Shown here in pieces: positions 6,807 through 16,126 of a DNA stretch of 64,000 nt (the stretch's first letter is position 1; every line of letters starts with the position of its first letter). The position numbers were made by a program, and so were the translations under genes. A model generated the notes under the pieces. It was not told the DNA's origin. It did no database searches and worked only from the letters and a program-made list of their open reading frames with translations. The DNA comes from Thermomonas sp. (GTDB lineage Bacteria > Pseudomonadota > Gammaproteobacteria > Xanthomonadales > Xanthomonadaceae), in NCBI RefSeq assembly GCF_023953935.1, contig NZ_JAMLIW010000006.1:18501-82500 (forward strand), in the 5' to 3' direction.

Positions 6807-7604
6807 TCACCACGGCAGGCGCTCGCCGCGCCAGTCGAAGAAGCCGCCGGATTGCTCCGGGGTGGCGGCATCGATCACGCTCAGCATCCCGGCCACCACG
6901 GCCTGCGGCGCGTCGGTGGCCTTCGGCCCGCCCATCGCCGTCTGCACCCAGCCCGGGTGGAAGGCCAGGACCACGACCCCGCGCGGCGCCAGCGCCTTGG
7001 CCAGCTGCGCCGTGGCCATGTTCTGCGCGGCCTTGCTGATCGCATAGCTGGGTGCGCCGAAGCGGGTGACGCCGGCAATCGAGCCGAGCTGCGAGCTGAG
7101 GTTGGCGATGACGGGGTGGTGGCTCGTGTCGAAGGGGGCGGGTTGCCGATCAAGTCGCTCCCCGATACTCGCTTGGTTGATCGGCAACCCGCCCCCTTCG
7201 ACAGCGTTGGCGTCGGCAAACCACGGCGCCAGCGCCTGTGTCAGCAGCAGCGGCCCGATGGCGTTGACCGCGAGGCTGTCTTCCAGCGTGGCTTGCCGGA
7301 GCTGGCCGAAGCGTTCGCCCGAATGCAGCACGCCGGCGTTGTTGATCAGCAGGTCGATGCGGGCGTCCTCGCCCAGCGCCAGCGGCAGCTCGGCGACGAA
7401 CCCGGCGCGGGAATCCGGATTGGCCAGGTCCAGCGGCAGGACGCGCAGGCGGCCGGGATGGTGCCCGGTGAGCGCGTTGAGCTCGGTGGCCTTGCCGGGC
7501 TGGCGGCAACCGGCCAGAACGCGGTCGCCGCGGGCCAGCAGCTGGCGCGTGAATTCTAGACCGACGCCGCGGTTGGCGCCGGTGACGACGGCGGTGCGCG
7601 CCAT
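6807..7604 (-). CDS. Short-chain dehydrogenase (C-factor-like SDR) with in-frame palindromic insert
   Basis: The 265-residue protein is a classical SDR: cofactor loop VVTGANRGVGLE (residues 6-17), LLINNAGV, catalytic Ser in NLSSQLGS, and Tyr-x-x-x-Lys in SYAISKAA, then HPGWVQTAMGG. It resembles C-factor/CsgA-like dehydrogenases; the substrate is unknown. Between ADAN and HPVIANLSS, where relatives go straight from helix to strand, there are about 28-30 extra residues rich in Gly, Pro and Arg. These are encoded by a 77-base palindrome (7127-7203) inserted without breaking the frame. All catalytic residues remain, so the enzyme may still fold with an exposed loop. It is divergent from the M16 peptidase. 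Confidence 0.85.
   Translation of the reverse strand: MARTAVVTGANRGVGLEFTRQLLARGDRVLAGCRQPGKATELNALTGHHPGRLRVLPLDLANPDSRAGFVAELPLALGEDARIDLLINNAGVLHSGERFGQLRQATLEDSLAVNAIGPLLLTQALAPWFADANAVEGGGLPINQASIGERLDRQPAPFDTSHHPVIANLSSQLGSIAGVTRFGAPSYAISKAAQNMATAQLAKALAPRGVVVLAFHPGWVQTAMGGPKATDAPQAVVAGMLSVIDAATPEQSGGFFDWRGERLPW
7127..7203. repeat. 77-base palindromic element inside the SDR gene
   Basis: The 27-base arms at 7127-7153 and 7177-7203 are perfect reverse complements, beginning TGTCGAAGGGGGCGGG and ending in GATCAA. The 23-base centre (7154-7176) can pair further if one base bulges. The element is read through in frame by the SDR gene. Palindromes this long are normally intergenic; in-frame insertion resembles the Rickettsia palindromic elements. 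I found no second copy in the window. Confidence 0.9.
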
Positions 7605-7636
7605 GGGACCTCCGGGGTGTGGCTTCTGGCCTAGTG

Positions 7637-7647
7637 TATCGACGATA
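7637..7647. promoter_or_regulatory. Short palindrome in the SDR / M16 divergent promoter region
   Basis: TATCG-A-CGATA is an 11-base palindrome in the 91-base gap between the divergent SDR and M16 starts. It is a plausible operator shared by both genes, but no regulator can be assigned. Confidence 0.25.
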
Positions 7648-7695
7648 TGTGACGTCTATCATGAAAGGTTCCACGCCGTTGATCAGGAGCTCTTC

Positions 7696-10542
7696 GTGAA
7701 CGTCTTCCGTCCCGCCGCCCTCGCACTCGCCCTTGTCGGTGCCCTTGGCGTTGGCAGCTACACCCCGCCCGCGCTGGCCGCCACTGCCCCGGCCGTGAAC
7801 ATTCCCTACGAGAGTTTCACCCTGCCCAACGGTCTGCGGGTGATCGTGCACACCGACCGCAAGGCGCCGATTGTCGCCGTCAACGTCTGGTACCACGTCG
7901 GCAGCAAGGACGAGCCGGCCGGCCGCACCGGCTTTGCCCACCTGTTCGAACACCTGATGTTCAACGGCAGTGAAAACGCGCCGGGTGAGTTCTTCACCCC
8001 GTTCAAGGCGGTCGGCGCCACCGACCAGAACGGCACCACCAATTCCGACCGCACCAACTATTTCGAAAACGTCCCGACCACCGCCCTCGACATGGCCCTG
8101 TGGATGGAATCCGACCGCATGGGCCATCTGCTCGGCGCGATCGACCAGCCCACCCTGGACGAGCAGCGCGGCGTGGTCCAGAACGAAAAGCGCCAGGGCG
8201 AGAACCAGCCCTATGGCCAGGTCTGGGACGAACTGGGCCGGATCATGTACCCGGCCGGGCACCCGTACCACCACAGCACCATTGGCTCCATGAACGACCT
8301 CAACGCCGCCTCGCTGGACGACGTCAAGACCTGGTTCAAGACCTGGTACGGGCCGAACAACGCGGTGCTGGTGCTGGCCGGTGACATCGACCTGGCCACC
8401 GCCCGCGAGAAGGTGACGAAGTATTTCGGCGACATCCCGGCCGGCCCGAGCATGGCCCAGCCGGCAATCAACGTGGCCGCGCACACCAGCAACACCCGCT
8501 CGGCCATGACCGACACGGTGCCGCAGTCACGCATCTACCGGATCTGGAACGTGGCCCAGTACGGCCAGCCCGACATCGACCGCCTCGACCTGTTCGCCCG
8601 CGTCCTCGCCGGCGGCAAGTCCTCGCGCCTGTCCAAGCGGCTGGTGCACGATGACCAGCTGGTCGACAGCGTGCGCGCGATGGTCTCGGCCTCGCAGCTG
8701 GGCAGCAACTTCATCATCACCGCGGCGGTCAAGCAGGGTGGCGACGTGGCCCGGGTCGAGGCCATCATCGACGAGGAACTGCAGCGCCTGCTGCGCGACG
8801 GCCCGAGTGCGGAAGAGCTCAATCGCGCCCGCACCGGCATCGAGGCCGACTGGGTGCGCGGGGTCGAGCGCATCGGCGGCTTCGGCGGCAAGGCCGACGT
8901 GCTGGCCGAATGTACGGTCTACACCGGCAAGCCCGATTGCTACCGCGATGTCCTCAAGACCCTGGCCGAGGCCAGCACCGATTCGGTGCGCGCCGCCGGC
9001 AACAGCTGGCTGGGGGCGGGCAAGGGCAGCCACACCCTGGTCGTGAATCCGGGCCCGCGCGTGCCCATCGCCGAAGAGCCGGCGGTGGCGCCGACCCCGT
9101 TCGTCATCCCCAAGCCGGATCCGCGCTACACCACCGTGACCAGCGACGTGGACCGCAAGGCCGGCCCGCCGATGCCGACCCGGTTCCCGGACCTGATCTT
9201 CCCGAACCAGCAGCGCGCCACCCTGAGCAACGGCACGAAGGTCATCCTGGCCGAGCGCCACGACATTCCGGTGGTGCAGATGAGCTACGAGTTCCGCGCC
9301 GGCCAGGCGGCCGACCCGGCCAACCGTCCGGGGCTGGCCAGCTTCACCATGGGTCTGCTCGACGAGGGCGCCGGTGAACGCGATTCGCTGGCCTTCGCCG
9401 ACCGCGCCGAAGCGCTGGGCGCCAACCTCGGCGCCAGCGCCGGGCTGGACGGCAGCAGTGGCTACCTGTCGGCGCTCAAGCAGAACCTCGACGCCTCGGT
9501 GGCGCTGTACGCCGACATGCTGCGCCGGCCGCGCTTCGAGCAGGCCGACATCGACCGCGTTCGCGGCCAGTGGATCGCCGGGATCCGGCAGGAAAAGGTG
9601 AACCCGAATGCGCTGACCGCGCGGGTGATGCCGCAGCTGGTCTTCGGCGCCGGCCATCCCTACGCCGCGCCGCGCACCGGCAGCGGCACCGAGGCGTCGA
9701 TCGGCGGGCTGAGCCGCGCCGACCTGCAAGGCTGGCACGACCGCGCGCTGCGCCCGCAGGACGCGACCCTGGTGGTGGTGGGCGACACCACGCTGGCCGA
9801 AATCCTGCCGGTGCTGGAGCGTCACTTCGGCGACTGGAAGCCGGCGGGTGACGCCGCCGCCGCCAATGCCATCCCGGCGGTGGCCGCACAGCCGCGGCCG
9901 CGGGTGTTCCTGATCGACCAGCCGGGCGCCGTGCAAGCCAACATCACGGCCGCCGAACTGCTGCCGCCCAGCTCCGATCCGAAATCGACCGAATACGACA
10001 TGGCCAACATGGTGATCGGCGGCGATTTCACCGCCCGCCTCAACATGAACCTGCGTGAGGCGAAGCACTGGTCCTACGGCGCCGGCAGCGGGGCTGGCGG
10101 TTCGATCGGGCCGCGTCTGTGGATGGCGCGGGCGCCGGTGCAGATCGACAAGACCGGCGAGGCGGTGGCGGAAATGCGCCGCGAGATCACCGATTATGCC
10201 AACGGCACGCGTCCGGCCAGCGCCGAAGAGGTCGAGGGCATGGAGCGGGTGCTGACCCTCAGCCTGCCGGGCGCCTATGAAACCGCGCGCTCGGTGCTGG
10301 GCACGATCACCAGCAACGTCCTGTTCGGGCGTCCGGACGACTACGTGTTCCGGCGCAAGGCCGAGATCGAGGCGATGACCCCGGGGCAGGTCAACGCCGC
10401 CGCCCGCGTGTTCAGCCCGAACGCCCTGACCTGGGTGATCGTGGGCGATCTCAAGCAGATCGAAGCCCCGGTGCGGGCGCTGAACATCGGCGAGGTGACG
10501 GTGCTCGATGCCGACGGCAAGCCGGTGCCGCCGAAGCCCTGA
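7696..10542 (+). CDS. Secreted M16 family zinc peptidase (two-unit, pitrilysin/PqqL type)
   Basis: This 948-residue protein begins with a signal peptide (VNVFRPAALALALVGALG..., processing near ALAAT) and contains two M16 units. The first carries the inverted zinc motif H82-L-F-E-H86 followed by the downstream Glu in LDEQRGVVQNEKRQGENQ. The second unit (from about residue 510, RATLSNGTKVILAERHD) lacks the zinc motif, as expected for the non-catalytic half that closes over the substrate. It is likely a periplasmic or outer-membrane peptidase degrading peptides. GTG 7696 is preceded by CAGGAG; the open frame extends upstream to 7066 but that part is the shadow of the SDR gene. Confidence 0.92.
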   Translation: MNVFRPAALALALVGALGVGSYTPPALAATAPAVNIPYESFTLPNGLRVIVHTDRKAPIVAVNVWYHVGSKDEPAGRTGFAHLFEHLMFNGSENAPGEFFTPFKAVGATDQNGTTNSDRTNYFENVPTTALDMALWMESDRMGHLLGAIDQPTLDEQRGVVQNEKRQGENQPYGQVWDELGRIMYPAGHPYHHSTIGSMNDLNAASLDDVKTWFKTWYGPNNAVLVLAGDIDLATAREKVTKYFGDIPAGPSMAQPAINVAAHTSNTRSAMTDTVPQSRIYRIWNVAQYGQPDIDRLDLFARVLAGGKSSRLSKRLVHDDQLVDSVRAMVSASQLGSNFIITAAVKQGGDVARVEAIIDEELQRLLRDGPSAEELNRARTGIEADWVRGVERIGGFGGKADVLAECTVYTGKPDCYRDVLKTLAEASTDSVRAAGNSWLGAGKGSHTLVVNPGPRVPIAEEPAVAPTPFVIPKPDPRYTTVTSDVDRKAGPPMPTRFPDLIFPNQQRATLSNGTKVILAERHDIPVVQMSYEFRAGQAADPANRPGLASFTMGLLDEGAGERDSLAFADRAEALGANLGASAGLDGSSGYLSALKQNLDASVALYADMLRRPRFEQADIDRVRGQWIAGIRQEKVNPNALTARVMPQLVFGAGHPYAAPRTGSGTEASIGGLSRADLQGWHDRALRPQDATLVVVGDTTLAEILPVLERHFGDWKPAGDAAAANAIPAVAAQPRPRVFLIDQPGAVQANITAAELLPPSSDPKSTEYDMANMVIGGDFTARLNMNLREAKHWSYGAGSGAGGSIGPRLWMARAPVQIDKTGEAVAEMRREITDYANGTRPASAEEVEGMERVLTLSLPGAYETARSVLGTITSNVLFGRPDDYVFRRKAEIEAMTPGQVNAAARVFSPNALTWVIVGDLKQIEAPVRALNIGEVTVLDADGKPVPPKP

Positions 10543-10554
10543 TGGCTTGATCCC

Positions 10555-10580
10555 GTCCAGCCCGGCAACCCGGGCTGGAC
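10555..10580 (+). terminator. Hairpin after the M16 peptidase gene
   Basis: GTCCAGCCCGG (10555-10565) pairs perfectly with CCGGGCTGGAC (10570-10580) around a CAAC loop, 12 bases after the stop. There is no T-run, so it may terminate weakly or protect the 3' end of the transcript. Confidence 0.55.
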
Positions 10581-10712
10581 GCGGGTGCCAGGCCGAGACG
10601 CTCGTGCATTGACGGATCGACATTGGAATCATGCCGCCTCTTCCTGGCGCACTTGCCGTTGGAAGAGGCAACCGCTTCGCGTCGCCGCGCCCAGCGGTTA
10701 AAGTGCCTGCGC

Positions 10713-11393
10713 ATGCTGGATACCGTTCGCACCGTCGACACCCCCGAGGGCATCACCCTGCGTCTGCCGGCCGCCGGCCCGGTGCCGCGCGCGCTGGCCT
10801 GGGCGATTGATTTTGCGATCCGGATGGCGCTGATGATGCTGTTCGGCATGGTGTTCGCGATGTTTGGCAGCACCGGCGCCGGGCTCTACCTGCTGACGCT
10901 GTTCGTGGTGTTCTGGGGCTACCCGATCCTGTGCGAAGGTCTGTTCAACGGGCAGACGCCGGGCAAGCGCGCGCTTGAATTGCGGGTGGTCGCCGGCGAC
11001 GGCGCGCCGGTGGGATGGCTGGCCTCGATCGTGCGCAACCTGATGCGCACGGTGGACATGCTGCCCTTCGGCTATGCCTGTGGGCTGATTTCGGGTTTCT
11101 GCGATCCGTGGGGACGGCGGTTGGGCGATCTGGTGGCCGGGACTCTTGTGGTGCACGTGCGCCCGCTGCAGCCGCTGCCGGTCACCTCTGCGGGCGACGC
11201 CAGCGCCCCGCTGTCGCCGCTGCGGCCGGAGGAGCAGATGGCGGTGCTGGCGTTCGCCGAGCGGGCCCCACGGCTGACGCCACAGCGGCAGATGGAGCTG
11301 GCCGATCTGGCCAGCCCGATCACCGGCGCGCAGCGGGAAGCCGGGGTGGCGCGGCTGGGCGGCATCGCCCGTTGGCTGTCGGGGCAGGGCTGA
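10713..11393 (+). CDS. RDD family membrane protein
   Basis: The 226-residue protein has the RDD signature: Arg near 26 and Asp near 33 in VPRALAWAIDFAIR, then membrane helices, and GQTPGKRALELRVV near residues 79-92. The C-terminal third (from about residue 150) is soluble and proline-rich. RDD proteins are small membrane proteins of mostly unknown function, some linked to ion transport. It is the first gene of a six-gene run with only a 6-base gap to the next, so it is probably the operon head. Start: ATG 10713; upstream ATG at 10623 would add an unlikely basic extension. Confidence 0.88.
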   Translation: MLDTVRTVDTPEGITLRLPAAGPVPRALAWAIDFAIRMALMMLFGMVFAMFGSTGAGLYLLTLFVVFWGYPILCEGLFNGQTPGKRALELRVVAGDGAPVGWLASIVRNLMRTVDMLPFGYACGLISGFCDPWGRRLGDLVAGTLVVHVRPLQPLPVTSAGDASAPLSPLRPEEQMAVLAFAERAPRLTPQRQMELADLASPITGAQREAGVARLGGIARWLSGQG

Positions 11394-11399
11394 GCGCGG

Positions 11400-12392
11400 A
11401 TGCGGCAGGAACAGTTCATCGCCCGGCACCAGCAGGAATGGGTCGAGTTCGAGCGTTGGCTGCAGGCCCGCGCCGCACGCCCGCGCAAGGCGCGTGCGGA
11501 CATCCACTGGCGCGGAATGGCCGACATCGACGTGCCGGTCGTCTACCGCCGGCTGGCGCGCCAGCTGGGCCTGGCGCGCAGGCGCGGCTACAGCCCGCAT
11601 CTGCTCGAACGGTTGCAGGAACTGGTGCAACGCGGCCACGACGTGCTGTACCGACCGCCGCCGCCGCGCTGGCAGCGCGCCATCGAATTCTTCATCGCCG
11701 ATTTTCCGCGTCTGGTGCGCGCCGAGTCGGGGGTGATGTGGGCTTCGACGCTGCTGTTCCTGCTGCCGCTGCTCGCCAGCTTCGTCGCTCTGCAGTTCAA
11801 GCCCGAGCTCATCCACACCCTGATGCCGCCGCAGCAGGTCGCGCAGTGGGAAGAGATGTATTCGAAAGCCGCGCAAAAGCTGGGCCGCAGCTCGGGCGAT
11901 GACCTGCAGATGTTCGGCTATTACATCTTCAACAACATCAGCATTGGCTTGCGCACCTACGCCAGTGGCCTGCTGGCCGGGATCGGCCCGGTGCTGACCA
12001 TCGCCTTCAACGGGGTGATGATCGGGATGGTGGCCGGACACCTGCAGAACGTCGGCCTTGGCGATCCGTTCTGGCGCTTCGCGGCCGGTCATGCGTCCTT
12101 CGAACTGACGGCGATCGTGATTTCCGGCGGCGCCGGGCTGCGCCTGAGCCTGGCTCTGCTGGCGCCGGGTCGCCGTACCCGGGTCAACGCCCTGATCGAA
12201 GACGGCAAGCGCGGCGCGGCGCTGTGCCTGGGCGTGTTCCTGATGCTGGTGATTGCCGCCTTCATCGAGGCGTTCTGGTCGTCGATCGGGACGATCCCGG
12301 CGGCGGTCAAATACGGCGTTGCCGCCGTGCTGTGGGCGCTGGTGCTGGCCTGGCTGGCGCTGGGCGGGAGGGATCGCGATGCGGCTCGATGA
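11400..12392 (+). CDS. Stage II sporulation protein M (SpoIIM/DUF95) family membrane protein
   Basis: The 330-residue protein has a soluble N-terminal part of about 110 residues beginning MRQEQFIARHQQEWVEFE, typical of bacterial SpoIIM-like proteins in MoxR operons, then about five membrane helices including TLLFLLPLLASFVAL and GLLAGIGPVLTIAFNGVMIG. In Bacillus SpoIIM is part of the engulfment complex with peptidoglycan hydrolases; this organism does not sporulate, so a general envelope role is inferred. The end overlaps the next gene by 14 bases, indicating coupled translation. Confidence 0.88.
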   Translation: MRQEQFIARHQQEWVEFERWLQARAARPRKARADIHWRGMADIDVPVVYRRLARQLGLARRRGYSPHLLERLQELVQRGHDVLYRPPPPRWQRAIEFFIADFPRLVRAESGVMWASTLLFLLPLLASFVALQFKPELIHTLMPPQQVAQWEEMYSKAAQKLGRSSGDDLQMFGYYIFNNISIGLRTYASGLLAGIGPVLTIAFNGVMIGMVAGHLQNVGLGDPFWRFAAGHASFELTAIVISGGAGLRLSLALLAPGRRTRVNALIEDGKRGAALCLGVFLMLVIAAFIEAFWSSIGTIPAAVKYGVAAVLWALVLAWLALGGRDRDAAR

Positions 12393-14013
12393 CCTCAGCG
12401 TCGAGCTGCGCCCGCGCACGGCCTGGGAGGCGGTGGAACTGGGCACGGCGCTGGTGCGCCGCCACGCCCGGGCCATCTGGGGGCCGTGGCTGGTGCTGAC
12501 CCTGCCCGTGTTCGTCCTGGTCAACGCCGTCGCGTGGGGGCTGGACAAGGTGTGGCTGGCGGCGGTGGTGATGTGGTGGCTCAAGCCGGTGTTCGACCGC
12601 ATCCCGCTGTACGTGATTTCACGCGCCGTGTTCGGCCCGGCGCCGAGCGCGCGGGAGACGCGGGCGGCAATGCGGGGCTGGGGTTTGCGATCAATGGCTG
12701 GCTACCTCGGCTGGCGTCGGCTCAGCCCGGTACGTTCGCTGTACCTGCCCATTGACCTGCTGGAAGGCGGGCCACGCGCCGCGCAGCGGCGGCGGGTGGT
12801 CGGCGGTGGCGTGCACGGCACGGCGGCGCTGTTGACCCTGGTGTGCGCGAATTTCGAGCTCGTGCTGGTCTTCGCGACCTACGCGCTGGCGCTGCTGTTC
12901 GTGCCGGTCGAGCTGATGTCCGAATCCATGCGCGCGGCCTGGGACCTGATCAGCCGGGAGCCACCGCGCTGGGTGCAACTGCTGGGCAACCTGCTGGCAT
13001 GGTCGGTCACCTCCGTGATTGAACCCTTCTACGTCGGCGCCGGCTTTGGTCTGTACCTCGATCGCCGCACCCGGATCGAGGCCTGGGACGTGGAAATTGC
13101 CTTCCGCCGCCTGCGCACGCGGCTGGGTGGCGCCGGCGCGGCGGTGCTGTTGGCGGCGCTGGCGCTGGCCGTGCCGGGTCAGTCGCGTGCCTGCCCGCTG
13201 CCGCCGGGGGTTGCGGCTGCGGCGGCGCAAGCAGCGCAGGCAGAGCAGGCGGGGGAAGAACCCCGGGGCCAGTGCACGGCGTCAGCGGCGGACAGCTTCG
13301 ATTACGCCGAGGGGGGCGAAGCTCGGGACTCGGACCAAACCACGGCGCCGATGCCCGGCCTGTTGGAGATCTTCGGACAGGTTGAAAACGACCCGCGTTT
13401 CCCTGAAGCCGTGGCCCGCACCGAAGACGATCCGCGCCTGCACCCGAAGCAGACCCTCAGTGAATGGGTGCGCCGCAATCCCGAAGAGGCCGTGCGCCGA
13501 GACGATTCGCCGTGGCTGCGCAAGCTCGCGGCGGTGTTCGCCAGCATCGCCAAGTACAGCTTGTGGATCTTGCTGGGTATCCTGCTGATCCTCCTTTTCC
13601 TGAGCCGCCGCACTTGGCTGCCGTGGCTGCGCGGCTTCGCGCCTGCCCCCAAGGCGCCATCCACACCGATAGTCCAGGACGGTCAGACCGAGGCCCTGCC
13701 GCTGCCCGCCGACGTCATCGGCCATGCCCGTCGGCTGTGGGCCGGCGGCCAGTCGCGCGCGGCGCTGGCATTGCTGTATCGCGCCAGCGTCGCTTCGATG
13801 GTCGAACGGACCGGCGTGCTGCTGGTGCCCGGCGCCACCGAGGCCCAGTGCCTGCGCGCGGCGCGCGCGCTGGGTGATGCGCAGGATCGTGCCGCGTTCG
13901 CGCGCATGGTCAACGTCTGGCAATACGCCGCCTATGCCGAGCGGCTGCCGGGGGGGGATGACTTCGAATCCCTGCTGGCATTGCTGGGGCAACGCTTCGG
14001 GTGGGCGCCATGA
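12379..14013 (+). CDS. DUF4129 domain membrane protein
   Basis: This 544-residue protein contains several N-terminal membrane helices (for example GPWLVLTLPVFVLVNAVAW and VLVFATYALALLFVPVEL), a long soluble acidic region (about 270-390), another helix (SLWILLGILLILLFL, near residue 395) and a C-terminal domain with RAALALLYRASVASMVERTGV matching DUF4129. DUF4129 proteins occur with MoxR/DUF58 genes and with transglutaminase-like proteins; their function is unknown. ATG 12379 lies inside the end of the SpoIIM-like gene. The stop overlaps the next start as ATGA. Confidence 0.82.
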   Translation: MRLDDLSVELRPRTAWEAVELGTALVRRHARAIWGPWLVLTLPVFVLVNAVAWGLDKVWLAAVVMWWLKPVFDRIPLYVISRAVFGPAPSARETRAAMRGWGLRSMAGYLGWRRLSPVRSLYLPIDLLEGGPRAAQRRRVVGGGVHGTAALLTLVCANFELVLVFATYALALLFVPVELMSESMRAAWDLISREPPRWVQLLGNLLAWSVTSVIEPFYVGAGFGLYLDRRTRIEAWDVEIAFRRLRTRLGGAGAAVLLAALALAVPGQSRACPLPPGVAAAAAQAAQAEQAGEEPRGQCTASAADSFDYAEGGEARDSDQTTAPMPGLLEIFGQVENDPRFPEAVARTEDDPRLHPKQTLSEWVRRNPEEAVRRDDSPWLRKLAAVFASIAKYSLWILLGILLILLFLSRRTWLPWLRGFAPAPKAPSTPIVQDGQTEALPLPADVIGHARRLWAGGQSRAALALLYRASVASMVERTGVLLVPGATEAQCLRAARALGDAQDRAAFARMVNVWQYAAYAERLPGGDDFESLLALLGQRFGWAP

Positions 14014-15137
14014 AGCGCGGGTCTTCCGTCCTGCCCTGGCTGCTGGGCCTGCTGTTCCTGGGGCTGGTGGCGGCCTGGTTCCTGCTCACCTACAAGAAGG
14101 TGGAGCGCAGCGTGGAGCTGCCGCCCATCGGCGAGGCCAGCTTCAATCCGCTGTATGCACTCAAGCTGTCGTTGCGCGGGGCCGGCCAACAGGTGCTGTC
14201 GCGCCAGCGCCTGCAGCTTGATGCGGTGCCGCTTGGCGCGCATGACACCGTGGTGATGTTGGGCGATCCGCGCAGCCTGGGCCAGACCGACCTGGAGGGG
14301 TTGGAGCGCTTCGTGCGCGGCGGCGGCCATCTGGTCGTGGGGCTGCCGGAGTTCAGCGAAAGCGGCCAGGGCACCGGGGCGGAGCCGCTGTCCGGATTCC
14401 TGCCGATCCAGCCTGTGGTCACCCGGTCGTCGTGCCTGCTGCGTACCACGGCGGGCCAGCGGGAGCAGTCGCTGTTTTGCGGTGCTCCAAGCTTCACCCT
14501 GGAGGATGACGCCGACGTCGCGGCCGGGCTGCAGCACCCGCAAGGCCATTATTTGTTCGCCCGCTTCCGCCTTGGCGAGGGCAGCGTGGACCTGCTTTCG
14601 GACATGGGCTTGTTGACCAATGACCAGCTCGCTGATGCCGGCAACCCGGAATTCGCGCGCCAGCTGCTGACGCCGAACTGGGGTTCCGGCCGCTTCCATC
14701 TGGTCTATTCGGTGGACCTGCCGCCGCTGTGGCGCTGGTTGCTGGAGCACGGCTGGCGCGCGCTGCTGCCGGCGTTCCTGTGCCTGCTGCTGTGGCTGTG
14801 GATGCGCGCCCAGCGGTTCGGCCCGCTGCTGCCGGCACCGCAACCGCCGCGCCGCTCGCTGCTGGAGCACCTTGAAGCCAGCGGCGAGCACCTGCTGCGT
14901 TACGGCCAACTCGCGGCCTTGCATCGGGCGTTGCTGACCGCCGTGCAGGCGCGGCTGCGTCGCCGCGATCCGCTGGCCGCCGCGCTGGAGGGCGAGCCAC
15001 AGGCCAGCCTGATCGCCAAGCGCACCGGCCTGCCGGCCAGTGACGTCCGCAGCCTGCTGGATACCCGCCCACCCCGCGATGCGCACGATTTCCGCCAACG
15101 CATCGCCCGCCTGATCGACCTGAGGAAACGCTTATGA
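14010..15137 (+). CDS. DUF4350 domain membrane protein
   Basis: The 375-residue product has an N-terminal membrane helix (LPWLLGLLFLGLVAAWFLL, residues 8-26), a periplasmic or cytosolic alpha/beta domain with the DUF4350 features FNPLYALKLSLRGAG and LERFVRGGGHLVVGLP (a glutamine-amidotransferase-like fold), a second helix near 250-268, and a helical tail. Its position between DUF4129 and MoxR is the usual one for this family. No enzymatic residue pair can be assigned, so it may be a scaffold or binding protein. It overlaps both neighbours by 4 bases (ATGA). Confidence 0.82.
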   Translation: MKRGSSVLPWLLGLLFLGLVAAWFLLTYKKVERSVELPPIGEASFNPLYALKLSLRGAGQQVLSRQRLQLDAVPLGAHDTVVMLGDPRSLGQTDLEGLERFVRGGGHLVVGLPEFSESGQGTGAEPLSGFLPIQPVVTRSSCLLRTTAGQREQSLFCGAPSFTLEDDADVAAGLQHPQGHYLFARFRLGEGSVDLLSDMGLLTNDQLADAGNPEFARQLLTPNWGSGRFHLVYSVDLPPLWRWLLEHGWRALLPAFLCLLLWLWMRAQRFGPLLPAPQPPRRSLLEHLEASGEHLLRYGQLAALHRALLTAVQARLRRRDPLAAALEGEPQASLIAKRTGLPASDVRSLLDTRPPRDAHDFRQRIARLIDLRKRL

Positions 15138-16126
15138 ATTCGCCTGCCCTGCCTCCCGTTCCGCCGCCGGTCGGTGCCGCGCTGGGCGCGCGTGCCGCCG
15201 CCATCCGCGATGCCGTCGGCAAGGCCTTCATCGGCCAGCCCGAGGTGCTCGACCAGGTCCTGATCGCCCTGCTCGCCGGTGGCCATGTATTGCTCGAAGG
15301 CGTGCCCGGCCTCGGCAAGACCTTGCTGGTGCGGGCGTTGGCGCAGGCGCTGGATTGCCAGCACGCACGCGTCCAGTTCACCCCCGACCTGATGCCCAGC
15401 GACATCTGCGGGCACGCGGTGTACGACCCGAAAACCGAACGTTTCGAAGTGCGCAAGGGCCCGGTGTTCACCCATCTGCTGCTGGCCGATGAAATCAACC
15501 GCGCCCCGGCCAAGACCCAGTCGGCGCTGCTGGAGGCGATGCAGGAACAGCAGGTGACGATCGAAGGCGAGAGCTTCCCGCTGCCCTCGCCCTTCCTGTG
15601 TCTGGCGACGCAGAACCCGCTGGAGCTGGAAGGCACTTATCCGTTGCCGGAGGCGCAGCTTGATCGCTTCCTGTTCAAGATCCTGATCGGCTATCCCGGC
15701 ATCGAGGACGAGAAACGGATGGTTGCCGCGGTCAGTGAAGGCCGCACCGCCGCCGAGTTCGATCTTTCGCAGGTGCAGCGCGTGCTCGGCCATGAAGACG
15801 TGCGCGCCCTGCAGATCGGCACCGCGCTGGTGCGGGTCGATCCGGCGGTGCTCGACTATGCGGTGCGGATTGCCGCCGCCACCCGCAAATGGCCGGGCAT
15901 CGCCCTCGGTGCCGGGCCGCGCGGCAGCATTGCGCTGGTGCGGGCGGCGCGCGCGCAGGCGGTGCTGGCCGAGCGCGATTTCGTCACCCCCGACGATGTC
16001 CGCGAGATCGCCTTGCCCTGCCTGCGCCATCGCATCCAGCTCGCGCCCGAACTGCACATCGAAGGCCAGTCGGTGGACGAGGTGCTGCGCGCGCTGCTGG
16101 CCAAGGTGGACGCCCCGCGCCAGTGA
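15134..16126 (+). CDS. MoxR family AAA+ ATPase
   Basis: MoxR ATPases are AAA+ chaperone-like machines that act with DUF58 or von Willebrand factor A partners in protein maturation or envelope stress. The 330-residue protein has Walker A GVPGLGKT (residues 56-63), Walker B LLLADEINRAP (Asp119-Glu120), the sensor CLATQNPLELEGTYPLPEAQLDRFLF and the C-terminal lid domain. It has the standard length for the family. It overlaps DUF4350 upstream and the DUF58 gene downstream, so all three should be made in fixed ratio. Confidence 0.95.
   Translation: MNSPALPPVPPPVGAALGARAAAIRDAVGKAFIGQPEVLDQVLIALLAGGHVLLEGVPGLGKTLLVRALAQALDCQHARVQFTPDLMPSDICGHAVYDPKTERFEVRKGPVFTHLLLADEINRAPAKTQSALLEAMQEQQVTIEGESFPLPSPFLCLATQNPLELEGTYPLPEAQLDRFLFKILIGYPGIEDEKRMVAAVSEGRTAAEFDLSQVQRVLGHEDVRALQIGTALVRVDPAVLDYAVRIAAATRKWPGIALGAGPRGSIALVRAARAQAVLAERDFVTPDDVREIALPCLRHRIQLAPELHIEGQSVDEVLRALLAKVDAPRQ

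Noticed and set aside
7127-7203. The SDR palindrome as a transcription terminator or an attC site
   Set aside because: It lies inside an open frame, has no T-run, and lacks the attC core sites; an inserted palindromic element fits better.
7066-7695. Upstream extension of the M16 peptidase frame through the SDR gene
   Set aside because: It would precede the signal peptide with antisense SDR sequence; the GTG at 7696 has a proper ribosome site.
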